Positions 31,230-39,940 of a DNA stretch of 64,000 nucleotides are shown piece after piece. Every line of letters starts with the position of its first letter. Within the stretch, counting starts at the first letter, position 1. Origin of the DNA: a bacterium. GTDB lineage: Bacteria; Patescibacteria; Paceibacteria; UBA9973; UBA6065. The translations under genes were made by a program, and so were the position numbers. The notes beneath the pieces are model-generated. The model had not been told where the DNA came from, searched no databases, and saw only the letters and a program-made list of their open reading frames with translations. The DNA is taken from assembly GCA_030680695.1 (NCBI GenBank), contig JAUXUT010000149.1:62001-126000 (forward strand), written 5' to 3'.

Positions 31230-32345
31230 ATGGGATTCCTTCAAAATTTGTTCAAGAATCAAGAAGACAGCGTTATCGGCGTCGATATCGGTGCTTCTTC
31301 TATAAAAGTGGTTCAACTGCGCAAAAAAGGCGGCAAGGCCATACTTGAAACGTATGGCGAGCTCGCTCTTGGGCCTTATGCTGGCGTCGAAATTGGACGT
31401 GCCACAAATTTACCGGCCGAAAAAGTCGCAGCCGCGCTTGCCGACGTTATTAAGGAGGCCAATGTGACCGCCTCGACTGCAGTTATGTCCATTGCCGCGT
31501 CATCGAGTCTGCTCTCGTTCATTCGTATGCCGGATATGGATCGCAAGCGCCTCGACGATATGATTCCTATCGAAGCGAGAAAATACATACCGGTACCGAT
31601 TACAGAGGTCGCCATCGACTGGTTGCCAATTCCAAAGGAAGAAAATTCATTCTCGTCATTCGAGAAGCCTTCTATACCAGGATCAGGTCCAAAAGAAAAA
31701 ACCATAGAGATAATTCTCGTTGTTATACACAACGACGTTATTGCCCGCATGACACAGATAAGCGAGCTTGCAAGACTCGCAACACAATACTTCGAGGTTG
31801 AGGTGTTCAGCTCGATACGTTCTGTTGTCGATATCTCGACTGAAAGTCATCTGCTTTTCGACATGGGTGCAGGTTCGACTAAACTTTACATAATCGAACG
31901 AGGCATTCTTCGAAGTTCACACATGGTCAATCGTGGATCGCAAGACATAACACTCGCCATCTCGCGCTCGCTCGGTCTGCCCGTCGGCGATGCTGAAAGG
32001 GTGAAAAGGACTGTTGGTATATCTGCAGAGCCAGATAACAAGGCATTGGCAGAAGTAATATCCCTCAACCTCGACTATATATTTACTGAAACGAATCGGG
32101 TCATTGCTGCTTACCAACAGAAGCATCGCAAAAACATATCAAAAGTCATACTCACTGGCGGCGGATCGCTTCTCAAAGGCTTTCTTGATGTCGCACGTAA
32201 GCGATTAGAGACCGAAGTGGTGATGGGGGATCCGTTCTCGAAGACCGAGGCTCCGGCATTTCTTGAACCAGTCCTTCGAAACGCGGGTCCCGAGTTCGCG
32301 GTGGCCATCGGGGCGGCATTGCGCAAGCTTGAAGAGATGTCATAG
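31230..32345 (+). CDS. pilM: Type IV pilus assembly ATPase-fold protein PilM
   Basis: PilM is an actin-like cytoplasmic protein that binds the PilN N-terminus and anchors the inner-membrane assembly platform. The 371-residue product has phosphate-1 VIGVDIGASSIKVVQL (~15-30), LLFDMGAGSTKLYIIERG (~208-225) and adenosine-loop VILTGGGSLLKGFLD (~307). It opens with GFLQNLFKNQ as usual. First gene of the long pilus operon. Confidence 0.93.
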   Translation: MGFLQNLFKNQEDSVIGVDIGASSIKVVQLRKKGGKAILETYGELALGPYAGVEIGRATNLPAEKVAAALADVIKEANVTASTAVMSIAASSSLLSFIRMPDMDRKRLDDMIPIEARKYIPVPITEVAIDWLPIPKEENSFSSFEKPSIPGSGPKEKTIEIILVVIHNDVIARMTQISELARLATQYFEVEVFSSIRSVVDISTESHLLFDMGAGSTKLYIIERGILRSSHMVNRGSQDITLAISRSLGLPVGDAERVKRTVGISAEPDNKALAEVISLNLDYIFTETNRVIAAYQQKHRKNISKVILTGGGSLLKGFLDVARKRLETEVVMGDPFSKTEAPAFLEPVLRNAGPEFAVAIGAALRKLEEMS

Positions 32346-32400
32346 ACATTTGGGGATAGCGTCCCTATGCGCATGGTAGTATAATCTTAAGGTACCGACC

Positions 32401-33027
32401 ATGGATCCTCGAATGCAAACATCGTTCATACCGAAGAAACCTATCGTCGCATCGCCGAGGATGGGCGATACTTCGGCCCCAATAAATCTCCTTTCGCTTT
32501 TGGCGACTGTGCTATTAATTGTTGCCGTCGCTCTTTCTGGTGGCGTCTATTTCTATAAGAATATTCTTATTAAACAGATTGAGGCTGACAAAGTATTTCT
32601 CGAGCAGGCCAGGGAAGCTTTTGAGCCTGAAGCCATAAACAGCATAGTTCGCCTCGATTCTCGCATTGAGACCGCAAAGAAGCTTTTTGCATCGCATGTT
32701 GCAGTGACGCCTCTCTTTGACTTCTTGTCTTCTATAACTCTGCCATCGGTTCGATTCAGGGACTTCAGTTTTTCATATGTGAGCCCAACCGAAATCACTG
32801 TGTCAATGCGCGGCCAGGCCCAAAGCTATGCGACCGTCGCACTCCAGTCCGATGTTTTTAATCGTCAGACAAAAGGCCTCTCAGGAACAATTGTCAGTGA
32901 CATGGCCCTTGATCCGTCAGGGCTTGTGAACTTCTCGGTTACAACCAAAGTGAATCCTTCTCTCGTATCGTACAAGACTTCTATTTCGGCCCCAGTGTCT
33001 GCTTCACCTAGCACCCAAACACAATGA
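32401..33027 (+). CDS. pilN: PilN-like inner-membrane protein
   Basis: This 208-residue bitopic protein has a short cytoplasmic N-terminus, one membrane segment (INLLSLLATVLLIVAVALSG, about 28-50), a coiled-coil-like stretch and a ferredoxin-like periplasmic part (FSYVSPTEITVSMRGQAQSY). The classical INLLP motif is reduced to PINLLSL. Placement between PilM and a PilO-like gene, with a 4-base overlap to the latter, supports the call. Sequence alone would be weak. Confidence 0.8.
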   Translation: MDPRMQTSFIPKKPIVASPRMGDTSAPINLLSLLATVLLIVAVALSGGVYFYKNILIKQIEADKVFLEQAREAFEPEAINSIVRLDSRIETAKKLFASHVAVTPLFDFLSSITLPSVRFRDFSFSYVSPTEITVSMRGQAQSYATVALQSDVFNRQTKGLSGTIVSDMALDPSGLVNFSVTTKVNPSLVSYKTSISAPVSASPSTQTQ

Positions 33028-33554
33028 ACATCGTATCAATAATCATGGTGTTGGCATCCTTCGGACTCTTCTTTGCCTATGTTGATCCAACTTACAGCGA
33101 GATAAAGACACTGTCAGCTGAAAGGACGGGTCTCCAGCTCATGCTCGATAACTCCAAAGAGCTCCAGGCTGAGCGAGATAAGTTTCTCGAGATATATAAC
33201 GGTGTTACCAGCACCAACCGTGAACGTCTTCTCAAGGCTTTGCCGGACAATATCGACAACGTTCGCCTTATCATAGATATCGACGAGGTCGCCAAGAAAT
33301 ATGGCATGCGCATAAGGAATTTCAGCGCGAATTCGTCTGAGGAAAGCAAGGTGGTGGGCGATAGTTCTAAGGCGCATGGCACTTTGACCTTGTCTTTCAC
33401 AACCACGGCCACTTACAACACTTTTCTGGCGTTCCTAAAATCTTTGGAACAGAGTCTCCGTGTGATAGATATATCGTCGATATCTTTCACGGCGAGCGAC
33501 ACCAATCCGCTCCATGATTACAGTGTTACGATAAAGACCTATTGGCTCAAATAA
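33024..33554 (+). CDS. pilO: PilO-like protein
   Basis: This 176-residue protein has an N-terminal membrane anchor (IVSIIMVLASFGLFFAYVDP), a helical/coiled-coil stretch (EIKTLSAERTGLQLMLDNSK...) and a ferredoxin-like beta domain (TLTLSFTTTATYNTFLAFLK, VIDISSISF). This is the PilO layout. It overlaps the PilN-like gene by 4 bases and would form the PilN-PilO heterodimer. Confidence 0.78.
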   Translation: MNIVSIIMVLASFGLFFAYVDPTYSEIKTLSAERTGLQLMLDNSKELQAERDKFLEIYNGVTSTNRERLLKALPDNIDNVRLIIDIDEVAKKYGMRIRNFSANSSEESKVVGDSSKAHGTLTLSFTTTATYNTFLAFLKSLEQSLRVIDISSISFTASDTNPLHDYSVTIKTYWLK

Positions 33555-33555
33555 T

Positions 33556-33897
33556 ATGAAAGAGTCTACTTCAAACAAGAGTCTGGCCATCTTCCTCATC
33601 ATTCTCGTCGCCATCGGCGTGGCTGGATATTTCTATACCACCCGGGACCGGTCATCTGATCAACTTCTCGTTGGTGTGCCTGTAAACACGACCGCGATCG
33701 GAAGCGATCTTTTGAAGGCTCTTGGCCAACTCAACACCATTCGTCTCGATGTCAAGATTTTTGAAGACAAAGTTTTCATGAGTCTTAACGATATAGGAAC
33801 CAAACTCACGCCGCAGACCCCAGGCCGACCGAATCCGTTTGCCCCAATAAACACCTCCGCTATAGTATCTCCAGCCGCTACCACAACCTCCAACTAA
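33556..33897 (+). CDS. Short pilus-operon protein (PilP position)
   Basis: This 113-residue protein has one N-terminal membrane segment (SLAIFLIILVAIGVAGYFYT) and a small extracytoplasmic part ending with PGRPNPFAPINTSA, a Pro-rich segment. GRPNPF resembles the xRRDPFxP motif of PilP, but the PilP beta domain is absent. CPR cells have no outer membrane secretin to contact, which would fit a reduced PilP. The assignment is by position and this motif. Confidence 0.65.
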   Translation: MKESTSNKSLAIFLIILVAIGVAGYFYTTRDRSSDQLLVGVPVNTTAIGSDLLKALGQLNTIRLDVKIFEDKVFMSLNDIGTKLTPQTPGRPNPFAPINTSAIVSPAATTTSN

Positions 33898-33909
33898 GAG
33901 TAACAACAC

Positions 33910-35622
33910 ATGAGCATACTCGACTCACTCGTACAGAAGAAGCTCATAGATAAGAAGGAAGCCGCATCGGTGTCAGAAGAGGCGCGTCTGACGGGCGAGA
34001 CGCTCGAACAGGTCCTAAAGAAGAAAGGTGTTAAAGATATGGATGTGCTCGAAGCCAAGGGCGAATATTTAGGCATCCCAGTCAGGTCACTCAAGGACCA
34101 AAACATTCCGTTCGATATATTGAAATACATCCCGGAAGAATCAGCTCTTCATTATCGATTCATACCAATTGCGGTAAGAGATAATGTTCTTGAGGTTGGA
34201 GCTGTTGATCCGGATGATATCGAAGTCCGCGACGCTCTCAACTTCATTGCCGCCAAAGTCGGCATGCCTTTCAAGGCATTTCTTATATCAGAAGAAGATT
34301 TTTCAGAGGCCATTGGCTTGTACAAAGGTCTGTCTGGCGAGGTGACCCGTGCTCTCGACGAGCTCGAGACCGACATTGCTGGTGTCGAAATCGAGCCAAG
34401 TGCAGAGATACACAAAAGTGAGTCCAAGCAGGGAACCACTATCATCGAAGACGCGCCGGTAACAAAAATTGTGGCGACGATATTGCGCTATGCGGCCGAA
34501 GGCCAGGCATCTGATATTCACGTTGAACGCCTTGTAGACAAGGTTCGTGTGCGTTTCCGTGTCGATGGAGACCTTCATACTTCGCTCGTACTTCCAGTCA
34601 AGGTTCATGATGCTGTGGTCGCTCGTATAAAAATACTCTCGAACATGAAGCTCGACGAGAAACGCAAACCACAAGACGGGCGATTCTCTGCTCGCATTGA
34701 AGGGCGCAAGATAGATTTCCGTGTGTCCACATTCCCAGCTTATTACGGTGAGAAGGTGGTGATGCGAATTCTCGATTCCGAAAAAGGCGTTCGTTCGTTG
34801 GATGAGATTGGATTCTCGCCAAGGAACCTCGAGGCGATTCGCCGTGCAATGGCCCGTCCATACGGATTAATTCTCATATCTGGACCAACAGGATCCGGAA
34901 AATCTACGACACTTTACGCCATGCTAAAAGAAATTAACGATGAGTCCAAGAACATCTTATCTCTCGAAGACCCGATTGAATACAACATGGAGGGCGTTTC
35001 ACAGTCACAGGTAAGGCCAGAAATCGGATATACATTTGCATCTGGACTACGCACAACCCTTCGACAGGATCCAGATATCATCATGGTGGGAGAAATTCGT
35101 GATAAAGAGACGGCGGCACTGGCAATCCAGGCGGCCCTCACAGGACATCTCGTCCTTTCAACCATTCACACCAACAACGTCTTTGGTGTCGTGCCACGCC
35201 TTATTGACATGGGTGTAGATCCCTACCTTATCGCGCCGACACTTATTCTTTCTATGGCCCAGCGCCTTGCAGCTAAAATTTGCGAGGGTGGGGGAGAGAT
35301 TACGGTCGAAGGTGCTCTGGCTATGCAGGTCGAGAAACAGTTCGCTGACTTACCAGCTGAGTTCAAGAAAGACATTGTCATTCCGGAGGTCGTGTACGAG
35401 CCAAAACCATCAGGCGTCTGTCCTAACGGCGTTCGCGGTCGAATGGCAGTGGCGGAAGTACTCGAGAAGGATCGTGAGCTCGAGCGCCTTATCCTTTCTA
35501 ATGCAGGTGAGGAGGTTATATATAAGTATGCTCGAGGCAAGGGCATGTTATCAATGAAGGAAGATGCCATGCTGAAGGCGTTCAGGGGCGAGATACCGTG
35601 GGGAGAAGTGAACAAGCTCTAG
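33910..35622 (+). CDS. pilB: Type IV pilus extension ATPase PilB/GspE
   Basis: This hexameric ATPase powers pilus extension. It has 570 residues: an N-terminal GSPII_E_N domain (~1-150), a linker, Walker A SGPTGSGKST (~323), Asp box, Walker B DIIMVGEIRD (~387) and the His box GHLVLSTIHTNN. The usual C-terminal zinc site with four cysteines is not intact: only KICEGGG and SGVCPNGVRGR remain, with one Cys at each half. RGRMAVAEVL confirms the end of the domain. Followed by a CheY-like gene and pilT. Confidence 0.95.
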   Translation: MSILDSLVQKKLIDKKEAASVSEEARLTGETLEQVLKKKGVKDMDVLEAKGEYLGIPVRSLKDQNIPFDILKYIPEESALHYRFIPIAVRDNVLEVGAVDPDDIEVRDALNFIAAKVGMPFKAFLISEEDFSEAIGLYKGLSGEVTRALDELETDIAGVEIEPSAEIHKSESKQGTTIIEDAPVTKIVATILRYAAEGQASDIHVERLVDKVRVRFRVDGDLHTSLVLPVKVHDAVVARIKILSNMKLDEKRKPQDGRFSARIEGRKIDFRVSTFPAYYGEKVVMRILDSEKGVRSLDEIGFSPRNLEAIRRAMARPYGLILISGPTGSGKSTTLYAMLKEINDESKNILSLEDPIEYNMEGVSQSQVRPEIGYTFASGLRTTLRQDPDIIMVGEIRDKETAALAIQAALTGHLVLSTIHTNNVFGVVPRLIDMGVDPYLIAPTLILSMAQRLAAKICEGGGEITVEGALAMQVEKQFADLPAEFKKDIVIPEVVYEPKPSGVCPNGVRGRMAVAEVLEKDRELERLILSNAGEEVIYKYARGKGMLSMKEDAMLKAFRGEIPWGEVNKL

Positions 35623-35652
35623 AATCGACGTGATATAATCATTGATACAAAT

Positions 35653-36045
35653 ATGGAAAATAAAGGAAAAGTTCTCATAGTTGACGACGACAAGTTCCTC
35701 CTCGGGATGTACTCGTTGAAGTTCTCGAATAATGGTTACGATGTCGACACTTCGGTTGGATCTGTTCCAGCTCTCGAGAAACTGCGAGATGGGGCAAAGC
35801 CAGATATCGTCTTGCTCGACATCATCATGCCGCACATGACCGGCCTTGAGCTTCTAAAGACTATGCGTGATGAAAACCTCGCCCCTGGAGCGATTATCGT
35901 GATGCTCACAAACCAGAGCGCGTCGTCTGATATCGAAACAGCAAAGGAATTGAAGGTAGATGGTTATATCGTTAAGGCTGCGACTATTCCATCCGAGGTT
36001 CTTCGCGAGGTAGAGAAAATCGCAGCGGCAAAGAACGGCAAGTAA
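35653..36045 (+). CDS. CheY-like response regulator receiver
   Basis: This 130-residue single receiver domain has the acidic pocket VLIVDDDKFLL, phosphoacceptor Asp in VLLDIIMPHMTG (~residue 56), Thr/Ser switch VMLTNQSA and the conserved Lys in YIVKAATIP. There is no output domain. It lies between pilB and pilT, so it probably modulates the pilus motors, as in twitching systems. The cognate kinase is not in the window. Confidence 0.92.
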   Translation: MENKGKVLIVDDDKFLLGMYSLKFSNNGYDVDTSVGSVPALEKLRDGAKPDIVLLDIIMPHMTGLELLKTMRDENLAPGAIIVMLTNQSASSDIETAKELKVDGYIVKAATIPSEVLREVEKIAAAKNGK

Positions 36046-36063
36046 GGGCTTTAAAATATCATC

Positions 36064-37128
36064 ATGGCAAACGATTATAAAAAAGAGTTCGAAGAGCTCG
36101 TGGGTGTGGTGGTTAAGGAGTCCGCATCGGACCTTCACATCTCGACAGGGCGCTATCCGACTATTCGTGTCGGCGGCTTCCTTATACCGCTCATGAACAA
36201 GAAGACCATCACCGAAGAGGATACCGAAGGCTTCATGTCCGTCGTTATTACTCCTGAGGATCGCGCGCTCTTTCTTAAGAACAAAGAAATAGACTTTTCA
36301 TACAGCACCAAGGAGGCACGTTTTCGTGGCAACGGATTCTTCCAGCAAGGAACGATTTCATTTGCTTTTCGTCTCATTCCAAAACAAATAAGGACCTTCG
36401 AGGAGCTCAACTTGCCGAAGGCAATCGAACAGTTCTGCGACATGCAACAGGGCTTCTTCCTTGTTGTGGGTCCAGTGGGACACGGCAAGACCACCACTTT
36501 GGCTGCTATGGTCGAACGCATCAACCAGACCCGCGCTGAACATATTGTCACCATCGAAGACCCAATCGAATATATATACGAGCAAAAGAAGTCTGTTATT
36601 GACCAACGTGAGGTGCGCATAGACACCCATGACTTTGCGGCCGCACTTCGATCAATATTCCGTCAGGACGTGGATGTGATACTCATCGGCGAGATGCGTG
36701 GCAATGACACCATGGCAACCGCGGTGACCGCAGCAGAGACCGGACATCTCGTTCTCTCGACTTTGCACACTAACAACGCGGCACAGACTATAAACCGCAT
36801 TATTGACTCGTTCCCTGGCTCGCAACAAGATCAGATCCGTATTCAACTATCGAGCACACTTTCAGGCATATTCTCACAACGCCTCGTGCCGCGTATATCC
36901 GGTGGGCTTGTTCCGGCATATGAGCTCCTCATCACGAACCCAGCTGTGCAGAATCTTATCCGTGAGAAGCGCGTACACGAGATAAATACCGTAATCGAAA
37001 CTGGCGCCGAGCTTGGTATGATTGACATGAACCGATCTCTCGCTGACCTTGTAAGAAGAGGGGAGATAACCGTCGAGAACGCCTACCTGTATTCGCCTAA
37101 TCCTAAGATTCTCGAACGCCTCATCTAG
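36064..37128 (+). CDS. pilT: Pilus retraction ATPase PilT
   Basis: PilT depolymerises the pilus. It has 354 residues: N-terminal PAS-like domain with SASDLHISTGRYPTIRVGG, Walker A VGPVGHGKTTTLAAM (~134-148, with His in place of the usual Ser), Asp box TIEDPIEY, Walker B VDVILIGEMRGNDT and His box TGHLVLSTLHTNNAAQTINR. The AIRNLIRE-type motif reads VQNLIREKRVHEI. Retraction would support DNA uptake or host contact. Confidence 0.95.
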   Translation: MANDYKKEFEELVGVVVKESASDLHISTGRYPTIRVGGFLIPLMNKKTITEEDTEGFMSVVITPEDRALFLKNKEIDFSYSTKEARFRGNGFFQQGTISFAFRLIPKQIRTFEELNLPKAIEQFCDMQQGFFLVVGPVGHGKTTTLAAMVERINQTRAEHIVTIEDPIEYIYEQKKSVIDQREVRIDTHDFAAALRSIFRQDVDVILIGEMRGNDTMATAVTAAETGHLVLSTLHTNNAAQTINRIIDSFPGSQQDQIRIQLSSTLSGIFSQRLVPRISGGLVPAYELLITNPAVQNLIREKRVHEINTVIETGAELGMIDMNRSLADLVRRGEITVENAYLYSPNPKILERLI

Positions 37129-37142
37129 TATTTCGAACAGCT

Positions 37143-38357
37143 ATGCCACTATTCAACTACAACGCAATAGATCAAGCAGGATCAGAATCGAAGGGATCAA
37201 TCGACACGATATCTCTCGATGTCGCGATTGCATCATTGCAACGACGCGGATTGGTTATTAAATCAATTGACCCTGCAGACGCGACCGGTTCCATTTTCTC
37301 GAAAGAGTTCGCCCTATTTTCTGGTGTATCGTCGAAAGACGTGGTCGTTTTGTCTCGTCAGCTCTCAACGCTATTCGAGGCACAGGTTTCCGCATTACGC
37401 ATTTTCCGTCTCCTTGCTTCCGAATCCGAAAATCCAACACTTGGAAAGGCGCTCACCCAGGTCGCTGACGATCTTCAGGCAGGATCATCTATATCAAAGG
37501 CACTTTCCAAACATCCAAAAATCTTCTCCGATTTCTATGTGAATATGGTGAAGTCTGGCGAGGAATCAGGAAAGCTCGATGAAATATTCGTGTTCCTTGC
37601 AGATCACCTCGATCGAACGTATGAAGTTAACTCAAAAGCAAGAAATGCTCTCATATATCCAGCTTTCGTTATATTCACTTTCGTGGTGGTGATGGCTCTG
37701 ATGCTCACTGTTGTTATTCCAAAAATCAGTACGATACTCACTGACTCTGGACAGGACATACCTCTTTATACCCAAGTGGTCATCGGTCTATCGCAGTTTT
37801 TGGTGAGCTACGGCTTGTTCATAGTAGTCGCCTTCATCGTTGGTGGATTCTTCCTGTGGCGATTCCTTGGTACAGAGGCGGGCAAGTTGTCGCTCGATTC
37901 CGCCAAGATCAATACTCCTTTCGTGAGGAATCTTTATCGCAAGCTCTACCTTTCGCGCATCGCCGATAACATGAATACCATGCTCTCATCTGGTATACCT
38001 ATGGTGCGCGCACTCGAACTTACTTCTGGTGTGGTCGGAAACAGCATATATAAACGCATTCTCGATGAAGGGACCGAGGCGGTAAAGGGAGGACGAACGG
38101 TTTCAGATGCTCTTGGTAACAGGAAAGAAATACCAGGCATCATGATTCAGATGATTAAAGTAGGTGAGGAATCCGGTGAGCTCGGAAAGATATTGAAAAC
38201 CTTGTCTGCGTTCTATCGCCGTGAAGTGGTGAACGCTGTCGACACACTCGTCGACCTCATTGAACCTGCTATGATCGTTCTCCTTGGCCTTGGTGTGGGA
38301 TTCCTGCTCGCATCTGTGCTCATTCCGATATACAACATCTCATCAAATATCTCGTAA
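37143..38357 (+). CDS. pilC: Pilus inner-membrane platform protein PilC
   Basis: This 404-residue GspF-type platform protein has two repeated helical domains and three main membrane segments (about residues 170-195, 220-242 and 370-395). Signatures are LSRQLSTLFEAQVSALRIFR, YVNMVKSGEESGKLDEIFVF and the second-repeat MIQMIKVGEESGELGKILKT. The N-terminus NYNAIDQAGSESKGSIDT is standard. It ends the pilM-pilC transcription unit before a strong terminator. Confidence 0.95.
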   Translation: MPLFNYNAIDQAGSESKGSIDTISLDVAIASLQRRGLVIKSIDPADATGSIFSKEFALFSGVSSKDVVVLSRQLSTLFEAQVSALRIFRLLASESENPTLGKALTQVADDLQAGSSISKALSKHPKIFSDFYVNMVKSGEESGKLDEIFVFLADHLDRTYEVNSKARNALIYPAFVIFTFVVVMALMLTVVIPKISTILTDSGQDIPLYTQVVIGLSQFLVSYGLFIVVAFIVGGFFLWRFLGTEAGKLSLDSAKINTPFVRNLYRKLYLSRIADNMNTMLSSGIPMVRALELTSGVVGNSIYKRILDEGTEAVKGGRTVSDALGNRKEIPGIMIQMIKVGEESGELGKILKTLSAFYRREVVNAVDTLVDLIEPAMIVLLGLGVGFLLASVLIPIYNISSNIS

Positions 38358-38366
38358 GTACATGGG

Positions 38367-38389
38367 CCGCCCGGGAGGGCGGTTTTTTG
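38367..38389 (+). terminator. Intrinsic terminator after pilC
   Basis: CCGCCC-GGGA-GGGCGG followed by six T's, 10 bases past the pilC stop. Confidence 0.88.
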
Positions 38390-38428
38390 TTATCCCCAGT
38401 ACTCTTAGGCATCAAAATAAGCATTTTG

Positions 38429-38434
38429 TATAAT
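38429..38434 (+). promoter_or_regulatory. -10 element of the major pilin transcript
   Basis: A perfect TATAAT preceded by TG (extended -10 style TTTTGTATAAT), with no strong -35. Transcription would start at about 38441, which is the first base of the structured leader. Confidence 0.6.
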
Positions 38435-38440
38435 AGGGAT

Positions 38441-38540
38441 ACCGATTATACAGATTCGGTCGCTTCCCGGCCCGCCCAAGCGCTTGCAGTCCAGGTGCAA
38501 CAAGACGGGTTCGAGCATTTGAGCGGAGCGGGGAATCGGT
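38441..38540 (+). ncRNA. Structured 100-nt leader RNA upstream of the pilin gene
   Basis: ACCGATT (38441-38447) pairs with AATCGGT (38534-38540) and closes the whole element. Inside, CCCGC (38471-38475) can pair with GCGGG (38528-38532), and TTGCA with TGCAA around 38484-38500. The 5' arm can instead pair locally with TCGGT (38456-38460), so two exclusive structures are possible, as in riboswitch-like leaders. It starts at the predicted transcription start and stops 31 bases before the ATG. I cannot match it to a known RNA family. Confidence 0.5.
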
Positions 38541-38571
38541 TTAAAAGATTAATAACTTAATTCATATAATA

Positions 38572-38979
38572 ATGAATTCCAAGATAAAGGGTTTCACCCT
38601 CATCGAACTCCTTGTGGTCATCGCGATCATAGGAATCCTCTCGTCGGTCGTACTCGCGTCCCTTAACAGCGCACGATCGCGTGGTGCTGATGCTGCAGTC
38701 AAGTCTAATCTCGCCAACATTCGTGCGCAGGCTGAGATTTTCTATGATTCGACCAACAATAGCTACACCAACCTATGTTCGAATCCTACGGTCTTTAACA
38801 TGGTAACAGCAGCGGCAAGCGCTGGAGGATCGGCACATTGTGTTGCTTCAACCACGGGTCAGGGATGGGTTGTCAGCGCTAATCTAAAGAACCCTACTGT
38901 GACCAACGGAAAGTGGTGTGTTGACTACACTGGTGCTGCAAAGGAAGTCACCGCTACGACTAACGCGATGTGCATCTAG
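38572..38979 (+). CDS. pilA: Type IV pilin
   Basis: This 135-residue prepilin has a short leader MNSKIKG, cleavage site G|FTLIELLVVIAIIGILSSVV, then a small globular domain with Cys pairs (LCSNPTV, AHCVAST, KWCVDYTG, AMCI). It is the likely major pilin: own promoter, structured leader and terminator. It shows clear similarity in its N-terminal helix and GKWCVD motif to the pilins at 28085 and 39049. Confidence 0.93.
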   Translation: MNSKIKGFTLIELLVVIAIIGILSSVVLASLNSARSRGADAAVKSNLANIRAQAEIFYDSTNNSYTNLCSNPTVFNMVTAAASAGGSAHCVASTTGQGWVVSANLKNPTVTNGKWCVDYTGAAKEVTATTNAMCI

Positions 38980-39003
38980 TCTCACACTAGAGCATCGAAA
39001 AAA

Positions 39004-39027
39004 GCCACCCGTTGCGGGTGGCTTTTT
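39004..39027 (+). terminator. Intrinsic terminator after the first pilin
   Basis: GCCACCCG-TTG-CGGGTGGC followed by TTTTTG; it sits 25 bases past the pilin stop and separates it from the next pilin. Confidence 0.9.
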
Positions 39028-39048
39028 GTCTGTTAGAATAGATGGTAT

Positions 39049-39501
39049 ATGAAACAGAAAGGTTTTACCCTTATTGAACTCCTTGTAGTTATATCGATCA
39101 TCGCCCTACTTTCGTCTGTCGTTCTGTCAGCTCTCGGGTCGGCACGATCAAAGGCAGCCGACAATGCGGTCAAAGTCGCCATGAATCAGTTGCGTGTACA
39201 AGCCCAGGTTTATCGAGATCAGAATAACAATGCCTCTTTTGGCACGAGTGTGAATCAGGCCCCGGCTGCCGGTAGCATATGCACCTCTGGTGTTTTCGGT
39301 GACCAACGTTTCCAGCTCATACAGACGAACATTCTCGCGAACGCAGCTGCTGGTGCATCGATAACATGCACGACTGATTCGATTGGAAACCAATGGGCTT
39401 TATCTGTATCGGCTTTGAGAGGAGGTGGCACATGGTGTATCGATAACTCACAGGGCTGGTTTAAGGCTGGCACAACCAACACGAGTGGACGTTGTCAATA
39501 A
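39049..39501 (+). CDS. Type IV pilin, second copy
   Basis: This 150-residue prepilin has leader MKQKG|FTLIELLVVISIIALLSSVV and a C-terminal domain with four cysteines (SICTSGV, ITCTTDS, TWCIDNSQG, GRCQ). It resembles the preceding pilin but is longer and diverged after the N-terminal helix, which suggests an old tandem duplication. It overlaps the frame of the next prepilin only in alternative starts. Confidence 0.92.
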   Translation: MKQKGFTLIELLVVISIIALLSSVVLSALGSARSKAADNAVKVAMNQLRVQAQVYRDQNNNASFGTSVNQAPAAGSICTSGVFGDQRFQLIQTNILANAAAGASITCTTDSIGNQWALSVSALRGGGTWCIDNSQGWFKAGTTNTSGRCQ

Positions 39502-39512
39502 ATCTAACGACC

Positions 39513-39935
39513 ATGCAAACTCCCAAGCGTTCCGGATTCACCCTCGTAGAACTCCTCATTGTTGCCGCCATCATCGGCATACTTGGGTCTATCGTCGTCG
39601 CGTCGATCAGTGGATCGAAGGAGAAGGCTCGTGATTCGCGCCGTGCCTCTGATATGCGCGAAATTCAAATCGCCCTCGCTTTGTATTACGACGTGAATAG
39701 GGTGTATCCAGATTCACTGGCGACTTTGGCAGAAGTTAACCAAAGATTCTTGCCTTCTGTGCCGAAAGATCCTTATACAGGTGCTGATTATGAGTATGTT
39801 GCTGCGGCAGGTTTCAAGAATTACTGCATCGGCGTTACATTTGAGGGATCGAAGCCTTCGGATTTACCCGACACTTCTGACTGTACGCTTTCCGGTGGTT
39901 CGACAGCAAATTATAAAGCAAGTCCACAACGATAA
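39513..39935 (+). CDS. Type IV pilin, GspG-like
   Basis: This 140-residue prepilin starts at the ATG at 39513 (MQTPKRSG|FTLVELLIVAAIIGILGS). After the helix it has KARDSRRASDMREIQIALAL, YYDVNRVYPDSLATL and DPYTGADYEYVAA, the major-pseudopilin GspG/PilE pattern of the DxxRxxDxxxIxxALxxYxxxxGxYP kind. It ends 5 bases before the prepilin peptidase gene. Confidence 0.92.
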   Translation: MQTPKRSGFTLVELLIVAAIIGILGSIVVASISGSKEKARDSRRASDMREIQIALALYYDVNRVYPDSLATLAEVNQRFLPSVPKDPYTGADYEYVAAAGFKNYCIGVTFEGSKPSDLPDTSDCTLSGGSTANYKASPQR

Positions 39936-39940
39936 AATAT

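Noticed and set aside
38441..38540. Signal recognition particle RNA identity for the pilin leader
   Set aside because: The conserved SRP domain IV sequence (GGAAGGAAGCAG type loops) is not present.
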